Below are positions 29,390-33,818 of a stretch of DNA of 33,818 nucleotides, one piece after another. The notes beneath the pieces are model-generated. The model ran no database searches. It was not told where the DNA came from and saw nothing but the letters and a program-made list of their open reading frames with translations. Numbering within the stretch: the first letter of the stretch is position 1; every line of letters starts with the position of its first letter. The translations under genes were made by a program, and so were the position numbers. The stretch spans positions 1 through 33,818 of IMG/VR virus record IMGVR_UViG_3300030104_001706; one strand, given 5' to 3'. The DNA is from a virus.

Positions 29390-30192
29390 TGGCAAATTTT
29401 AATGGAACAAGAGATAGTAATGTAGCAATATCAGAAGATAATGCTGGTAGAAAAGTATTAATATTAGATACAATTACACAAGTAGATAGTTTAGTTGGTA
29501 ATATGGAATCAGCAGAAGGTGTTTTTGATTTAGGTGGTACAGATTCTACATCTAATCCTACAAATTTTGGTGGAAATATTCAATCATCAGGATTTTATAT
29601 TTTTGATAATACACTTTCATTAGATGCAATTTACGATACAAATTTAGGTGCAGTTATTGGAATGAGTTCAGAAGATGAATATGATTTATTTGATTCTGGT
29701 CGTGGTGCAACACTTTTTGAGGACGCCAAAGCCCCATTTGATGGAAGTCCTGAAATACAATGTGGTGCAGAAGTTCAAGTAGGCTCTGATAATACAAGTT
29801 TAAATAATATTACTTCTTTTCAAAAAATTGCACAACAAAGCACAATTAAAGGTAGATTTTTTAAATTTAGATGTAAAATAACAAGTGATGATAATAAAGT
29901 TAGGTCAAAAGTTCATACATTACAAGCAACAGTAAATATGGAAAAAAGAACAGAAGCTGGTCAAGATGTTGTTGCTAGTGCATCAGGAACAACCATAACT
30001 TTTGTTAATTCCTTTTATGCCACTCCATCAATAGGAATATCTGCACAAGGATTAGCAACAGGAGATTATTATCAAATTACAAGCAAATCAAAAACTGCCT
30101 TTACAATTAGGTTTTATAATAGTAGTAATACAGGAATATCAAAAACATTTGATTATCAAATAGTAGGATTTGGGTTGAAATCATCTAGTTAA
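29389..30192 (+). CDS. Tail fibre protein with H-type lectin-like C-terminus
   Basis: A 267-residue protein. The N-terminal part is Asp/Ser/Asn-rich with 'GVFDLGGTDSTSNP'. The C-terminal ~70 residues ('GTTITFVNSFYATPSIGISA', 'DYYQITSKSKTAFTIRFYNS', 'FDYQIVGFG') resemble H-type lectin-like fibre domains (F....F...P.I.I ... T...F.I...N). It follows the tail tip by a 1-bp overlap. A surface-glycan-binding role is inferred. Confidence 0.68.
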   Translation: MANFNGTRDSNVAISEDNAGRKVLILDTITQVDSLVGNMESAEGVFDLGGTDSTSNPTNFGGNIQSSGFYIFDNTLSLDAIYDTNLGAVIGMSSEDEYDLFDSGRGATLFEDAKAPFDGSPEIQCGAEVQVGSDNTSLNNITSFQKIAQQSTIKGRFFKFRCKITSDDNKVRSKVHTLQATVNMEKRTEAGQDVVASASGTTITFVNSFYATPSIGISAQGLATGDYYQITSKSKTAFTIRFYNSSNTGISKTFDYQIVGFGLKSSS

Positions 30193-30208
30193 AGGAGTAT
30201 AAGAAGTT

Positions 30209-30523
30209 ATGGCACAAGTTTCTGATGTAGTTTTGGCGAATCAAGGTTTTGCGAGTTTTCGTACAGAACTTAATAATATTTTAGCGGCAATTAATACTTC
30301 TCATGTTGGAAGTTCTGCCCCAGGTTCAGTTACTGCTGGAACAATATGGGTAGATAACGCAACAACAAATGTGCTGAAAGTTAAAATTAATGATGGTTCT
30401 GATAATGTAGAATTATTTCAGATTAATACATCAACAAACGCAGTGACTAGCACAATGTCAGTAACAGGAACAATTTCTGAAACTGACCCAAATGCTTTAC
30501 CACTAGCAATAGCATTAGGATAA
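30209..30523 (+). CDS. Small fibre/structural protein
   Basis: A 104-residue protein starting MAQVSDVVLANQGFASFRTE. 'HVGSSAPGSVTAGTIWVDNA' followed by 'LKVKINDGSDNVELFQIN' is the common 'PS.p..G.lW.d.....lk.r.g..W..' module of phage fibre proteins. An AAAGGAG site lies upstream. It is probably a minor fibre segment or an attachment adaptor for the neighbouring fibres. Confidence 0.65.
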   Translation: MAQVSDVVLANQGFASFRTELNNILAAINTSHVGSSAPGSVTAGTIWVDNATTNVLKVKINDGSDNVELFQINTSTNAVTSTMSVTGTISETDPNALPLAIALG

Positions 30524-30526
30524 TAT

Positions 30527-30877
30527 ATGGCGAATACTTTTAAAGTTAAAACAAACGGTGCAATGCCAGCAAGTGCTGGAACACCTTTAACACTTTACAC
30601 AGTTCCATCATCTACAACAACAGTAGTTATTGGATTAACACTTTGTAATATTCACACAGGAACTGTGACAGCAGATGTTCAATTAGTATCAGACACATCA
30701 GATACAGAAACAAACGAAACAGTTTTATTAATTAAAGATGTCAGTATTCCAGCTGGGTCATCTTTAGAACTTTTAACGGGTGGTAAAGTTGTTCTTCAAA
30801 CAACTGATATATTAAAAATAGATTGTTCAGTTTCAGCTAAAATAGACGCAACATTATCAATCCTTGAAATAACATAG
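30527..30877 (+). CDS. Beta-sandwich-like minor structural protein
   Basis: A 116-residue, all-beta protein: 'TPLTLYTVPSSTTTVVIGLT', 'VTADVQLVSDTSDTETNETV', 'IPAGSSLELLTGGKVVLQTT' and 'DIDATLSILEI'-like end strands. This 'T.YTVP......I..l...N......V.v.v....' layout is common in small phage head or tail decoration proteins. A surface decoration role is inferred. Confidence 0.62.
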   Translation: MANTFKVKTNGAMPASAGTPLTLYTVPSSTTTVVIGLTLCNIHTGTVTADVQLVSDTSDTETNETVLLIKDVSIPAGSSLELLTGGKVVLQTTDILKIDCSVSAKIDATLSILEIT

Positions 30878-30886
30878 GAGTAATTA

Positions 30887-31525
30887 ATGGCTTACATTGG
30901 ACAAGCACCAGCAAACAAGCCTGTTGAGGGAAGCGATATTAGTGCAACAGTAATCACAGGACAAACTGCTTTAGCAACTGCACCAGCAGATACAGATGAA
31001 TTTTTAATTAGTGATGCTGGAGTTTTAAAAAGATTAGATGCTAGTTTAATTGGTGGTGGTGGTAAAATAAATCAAGTCGTTTCAACACACAATACAACAT
31101 TATCTCAAATGTCATCTTCTTCTTTTGCTGATGTTTCTGGAATGTCTGTCACTATAACTCCAAGTGCATCAGATAGTAAAATTTTTATTACTTTATCTTT
31201 GTATGCTGGACAAAATGGTAATTCTGTTGCTTTTTTTAAATTGCTTAGAGGTTCAACTGTTATTGGTTCAGGTGCAGATTCTGGAAGTAGAGTAGGTTGT
31301 AATTTTTCTTTTGGTGTTGATGGTGGAGATGGTCATAGTCATGTGCATTCAAATAGTTATAATTATTTAGATACTCCTAATACAACATCTGCAACTACTT
31401 ATAAAATACAAGGTGCAAGTTATAATAATGCAACTTTAACATTTAATAAAACACCAAATGATTCTGACCACACAACAAGTGCAAGATGTACGTCTGTAAT
31501 GACCGCAATAGAGGTATTAGCATAA
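30887..31525 (+). CDS. Tail fibre protein, module A
   Basis: A 212-residue protein. The start 'MAYIGQAPANKPVEGSDISA' is shared in type with the fibre at 31772 (MAYIG..P). The C-terminal domain ('SVTITPSASDSKIFITLSLY', 'FFKLLRGSTVIGSG', ending 'CTSVMTAIEVLA') is a shorter relative of the C-terminal domain of 31772. The next gene (XkdW-like) overlaps its stop. It is probably a receptor-binding or glycan-binding fibre. Confidence 0.72.
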   Translation: MAYIGQAPANKPVEGSDISATVITGQTALATAPADTDEFLISDAGVLKRLDASLIGGGGKINQVVSTHNTTLSQMSSSSFADVSGMSVTITPSASDSKIFITLSLYAGQNGNSVAFFKLLRGSTVIGSGADSGSRVGCNFSFGVDGGDGHSHVHSNSYNYLDTPNTTSATTYKIQGASYNNATLTFNKTPNDSDHTTSARCTSVMTAIEVLA

Positions 31526-31770
31526 TGGATTACGCAAAAGCAATAAAATCAATAAATGAAAATGCAGAATTTAAAATTGTAGAAAATGATTTAGATAATA
31601 TTGAATGGTTAAATGGAACAACACCTATTTCTAAAGCTGATATAGAATCTAAAATGGCAGAATTACCTACTGCTGAAGAAGAAGCTACTGCAAAAGCAAA
31701 TAATAAATTATCTGCACAAAATAAATTAAAAGCATTAGGTTTAACTGATGAAGAAATAGAGGCATTATAA
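31525..31770 (+). CDS. XkdW-like small protein, copy 1
   Basis: An 81-residue protein. I place the start at 31525 (MDYAKAIKSINENAEFKIVE), where ATG overlaps the fibre stop as TAATG; a longer frame from 31486 would run into the fibre gene. 'AIKSINENAEF' plus 'IEWLNGTTPISKADIESKM' fits the XkdW type ('NA.F...D...I.W....TP.s..ei'). The C-terminal part ends 'KALGLTDEEIEAL', a short helical tail. It is paralogous to 32764. Confidence 0.72.
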   Translation: MDYAKAIKSINENAEFKIVENDLDNIEWLNGTTPISKADIESKMAELPTAEEEATAKANNKLSAQNKLKALGLTDEEIEAL

Positions 31771-31771
31771 T

Positions 31772-32764
31772 ATGGCATACATAGGTAAAACACCAATCAC
31801 AGGAAACTTTGTAAAACTAGATGCAATTAGTGTAGTTAATGGTCAAGCTGGTTATACTATGAATAATGGTGGCTCTGCTTTTACAGATTATGAAAATGTA
31901 AATCAATTTTTAGTTTCACTTAATGGTATTCTTCAAGCACCAACAGATTCATTTACAGTTTCAGGAAGCACACTTACATTTGCATCTAATCTTTCAACAG
32001 GCGATGTTATTGACTTTGTAATTGTTCTTGGAAATACTTTAGACATAGGTACACCATCTGATGCTACTGTTACACAAGCTAAAACAAATTTTGTATCAAC
32101 ATCATCTGCGGCTGGATTACAAATAAAAGGCGATGGCACAACTGATGGAACTCTACAACTAAATTGCTCTCAAAATTCACATGGAATTAAACTTGCCTCT
32201 CCAGCACACTCAGCTGGTCAATCGTACACTTTAAAATTTCCAACAGGAAACGTAACAGCAGATAAAATTTTAAAAGTAGCATCTGTATCTGGTTCAGGAA
32301 CAACAGGAATAGGTCAATTATCTTTTGCAGATGAACCAACAGGGGGTAAAGTTCATCAATTTATTGTAGGTGGTAATGGAACAACTGCTTATCAAGGTAA
32401 TGGTTTTGGCACTTATTCGTCATCTTATCAAGACACAATAAATGTCACAATTACACCAAGTGCAACAAATTCAAGAATTGAAGTTTATGGAAATTTTCAT
32501 ATATCAACTGGTGGTAATGGTGGAGAGTATCAAATTTACAGAGTAATAAGTGGTGGAAGTTCATCTGAAGTAAGTGTTTTTACTTTACCAGCTTCAACAA
32601 GTGCAGATTCTATTATTAACGCAAAAGATACATCACATAACACAACAAGTGCAATAACTTATAAACTTAGAATTAAAAATAATGGGGTTGGACATTATAC
32701 ATATTTAGAAAGTGCTGGAAGCACATCTAAATTAGCATTAATAGCAGTGGAGATATTAGCATAA
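31772..32764 (+). CDS. Tail fibre protein, module B
   Basis: A 330-residue protein. 'MAYIGKTPITGNFVKLDAIS' starts it, then 'QFLVSLNGILQAPTDSFTVS', 'TLTFASNLSTGDVIDFVIVL' (a common fibre trunk module), a Gly/Ser/Thr-rich middle, and a C-terminal domain ('TINVTITPSATNSRIEVYGN' ... 'LALIAVEILA') related to that of 30887. This is the longest fibre of the cluster. Its stop overlaps the XkdW-like copy 2. Confidence 0.75.
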   Translation: MAYIGKTPITGNFVKLDAISVVNGQAGYTMNNGGSAFTDYENVNQFLVSLNGILQAPTDSFTVSGSTLTFASNLSTGDVIDFVIVLGNTLDIGTPSDATVTQAKTNFVSTSSAAGLQIKGDGTTDGTLQLNCSQNSHGIKLASPAHSAGQSYTLKFPTGNVTADKILKVASVSGSGTTGIGQLSFADEPTGGKVHQFIVGGNGTTAYQGNGFGTYSSSYQDTINVTITPSATNSRIEVYGNFHISTGGNGGEYQIYRVISGGSSSEVSVFTLPASTSADSIINAKDTSHNTTSAITYKLRIKNNGVGHYTYLESAGSTSKLALIAVEILA

Positions 32765-33006
32765 TGGAAAATTTAATAGGAAAAGCAATAATAAGTATAA
32801 ATCCAAGTGCAGAGTTTACTTTTGAACTTGGTAATATAGATAGTATCGTTTGGAACAATGACACGACACCTATATCAAAAGAAGATATACAAGCTAAAAT
32901 GTCAGAAATAGAACAACAAGAAACAGATAAAAAAGCATCAGGCAAACAAAAACTTAAAGATTTAGGTCTTGATGACGATGAAATAAAACAATTGATGGGA
33001 GTCTAA
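32764..33006 (+). CDS. XkdW-like small protein, copy 2
   Basis: An 80-residue protein. 'IGKAIISINPSAEFTFELGN' and 'IVWNNDTTPISKEDIQAKMS' align with copy 1 at 31525, as does the tail 'KLKDLGLDDDEIKQLMGV' against 'KLKALGLTDEEIEAL'. Each copy directly follows a fibre gene, so fibre plus XkdW-like appears as a duplicated two-gene module. It may be a fibre attachment or assembly partner. Confidence 0.72.
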   Translation: MENLIGKAIISINPSAEFTFELGNIDSIVWNNDTTPISKEDIQAKMSEIEQQETDKKASGKQKLKDLGLDDDEIKQLMGV

Positions 33007-33007
33007 T

Positions 33008-33628
33008 ATGGCTCTTAACTTTGCTAACAATAATTCTTTATCAGCAATAACATCTTTACCTGATACTATAAGTGGTGGTGGATTAACATTATTACAAACT
33101 CAAACTGCATCTAGTTCAGCGACAATAAGTTTTACTTCTGGAATAGATTCAACTTATAATTCTTATTTGTTTAAATTTATCAACATACATCCGTCAAGCA
33201 CAGATGTTAATGGAGAATCATTTTGGGTTAATTTTAGCATAGATGGTGGAAGTAATTATAATGCAAATAAAACATCAACATTTTTTTATATATTAAATCA
33301 AGAATCTGATTCTCTTTATGGACCAACTTATTACAATGGTGGAGATTTAGGAAATAGTAGTTCAGATCAAATAATGACATCTGAATTAGGTGGAGACAAT
33401 GATCAATCTGTAAGTGGTTATTTACATTTATTTGATCCTAGCAATACTGTTGGAGTTAAACATTTTATTTGTCAAGTAAATGAAGCAAGAGCAAGTGATG
33501 GGTCAGAAGCAAACTATTTATCAGGATATATAAATTCTACTTCAGCAGTTAATGGAGTCAGATTTGGTATGACAAGAAGTGGAGAAACTATACAAAGTGG
33601 AGTAATAAAATTATATGGCGTTAGTTAA
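33008..33628 (+). CDS. Tail fibre paralog 1
   Basis: A 206-residue protein, first of three tandem paralogs. Conserved blocks are 'TASSSATISFTSGIDSTYNS', 'KFINIHPSS', 'VNFSIDGGSNYNANKTSTFF', 'SGYLHLFDPSNTVGVKHFIC', 'NSTSAVNGVRFGM' and the final 'SGVIKLYGVS'. It is all-beta in pattern and rich in Ser, Asn and Thr, as in marine phage receptor-binding proteins. The next paralog starts inside its last codons (overlap 33615-33628). Confidence 0.8.
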   Translation: MALNFANNNSLSAITSLPDTISGGGLTLLQTQTASSSATISFTSGIDSTYNSYLFKFINIHPSSTDVNGESFWVNFSIDGGSNYNANKTSTFFYILNQESDSLYGPTYYNGGDLGNSSSDQIMTSELGGDNDQSVSGYLHLFDPSNTVGVKHFICQVNEARASDGSEANYLSGYINSTSAVNGVRFGMTRSGETIQSGVIKLYGVS

Positions 33629-33818
33629 ATACAATAATAACAGTATAAATACAATTACTACTCCTGGTCAATTATCAACAGGAAAATTAGTACCTATTAA
33701 AACTTTAACTGCAAGTTCTAGTTCTACAATGTCATTCGTGCATGGCTCATCAGATGTAGTTTTAGATAATACATATTTTGCATATTTATTTATATATACA
33801 CAAATACACCCAGCAAGT
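33615..33818 (+). CDS. Tail fibre paralog 2 (N-terminal part; continues at base 1)
   Basis: ATG at 33615 overlaps the previous gene by 14 bp. The frame reads MALVKYNNNSINTITTPGQL and then 'STGKLVPIKTLTASSSST', entering the terminal repeat at codon 36 and continuing without interruption at base 1 to the stop at 516. The N-terminus (MAL...NNNS...T) matches paralog 1 closely. Joining the ends gives 206 residues, the same length as paralog 1, which supports circular closure. Confidence 0.85.
   Translation, partial: MALVKYNNNSINTITTPGQLSTGKLVPIKTLTASSSSTMSFVHGSSDVVLDNTYFAYLFIYTQIHPAS
33720..33818. repeat. Right copy of 99-bp terminal direct repeat
   Basis: Identical to bases 1-99. Removing one copy yields a 33,719-bp circle with an intact fibre gene across the join. 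Confidence 0.95.

Noticed and set aside
31486-31524. Longer N-terminus for XkdW-like copy 1
   Set aside because: The extra 13 residues (MYVCNDRNRGISI) read the end of the fibre gene out of frame. The TAATG start at 31525 matches the junction used by the paralog at 32764.
1-33818. tRNA genes, CRISPR arrays, insertion sequences, attachment sites
   Set aside because: No cloverleaf with a CCA-type acceptor, no spaced direct repeats of CRISPR type, no transposase and no integrase were seen on reading both strands.
33720-33818. 99-bp end repeat as a true phage direct terminal repeat
   Set aside because: It lies inside a coding frame that is continuous across the join and has no terminase-site features. 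An assembly overlap of a circular map is the simpler reading.

Overview
The window reads as one complete, circularly closed genome of a small tailed phage with a long non-contractile tail (siphovirus type). Its last 99 bases repeat its first 99 exactly, and one fibre gene runs through the junction, so the unique sequence is 33,719 bp on a circular map. Composition is very AT-rich (roughly 30% GC by eye). The gene set (a Mu F-like minor head protein, a gene-transfer-agent-like tail tip order, many tiny lysine-rich genes, paralogous fibres) suggests a phage of a low-GC marine alphaproteobacterium such as SAR11. That host guess is inference. I see no tRNA gene, CRISPR, insertion sequence, integrase, DNA polymerase, RNA polymerase or DNA methyltransferase.

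Layout: a non-coding, hairpin-rich control region lies at about 7.9-8.6 kb. Leftward (minus strand, 8.5 to 4.4 kb) runs an early/recombination block: a DUF932 protein, several small proteins, a lipoprotein, a possible divergent HTH protein, a PD-(D/E)XK exonuclease, and two proteins of unknown function that could be DNA-binding or accessory. Rightward (plus strand, from 8.6 kb, through the junction, to 4.36 kb) runs everything else in order: an XRE regulator, small genes, a Ref-type HNH nuclease, a DUF1376 replication initiator with iteron-like repeats inside it, a ParB-like protein with an ABC-ATPase/GNAT (Mom-like) fusion, small terminase, a run of short genes, large terminase, portal, minor head protein, scaffold, capsid, neck proteins, tail tube, a frameshifted tail chaperone, tape measure, tail tip, an expanded fibre cluster, endolysin, tiny basic proteins, membrane proteins, a metallophosphoesterase and a DUF3310 protein. 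The two units converge on a GC-rich hairpin at 4366-4383.

How it works together (inference): the phage probably recruits the host replisome through the DUF1376 initiator, uses the exonuclease block for recombination, and may hypermodify its DNA with the ParB/Mom-like pair. It packages by a TerS/TerL motor into an HK97-fold head. A 644-residue tape measure implies a tail of roughly 95-100 nm. The receptor-binding end is unusually elaborate, with duplicated fibre plus XkdW-like modules and three tandem paralogous ~205-residue fibre proteins.

The points most worth a second look are: (1) a HlyC/RTX-acyltransferase-like protein in the tail tip operon at the place where related tails carry an NlpC/P60 peptidase, with a Tyr where the catalytic His should be; (2) the ParB plus ABC-ATPase/Mom-like fusion as a candidate DNA modification system; (3) the structured control region with repeated AACCAA/TTGGTT dyads; (4) a shared AACTAGAAAGG leader on minus-strand genes; (5) a clean A AAA AAC -1 frameshift site in the tail chaperone gene; and (6) a hairpin that buries the start of the phosphoesterase gene.
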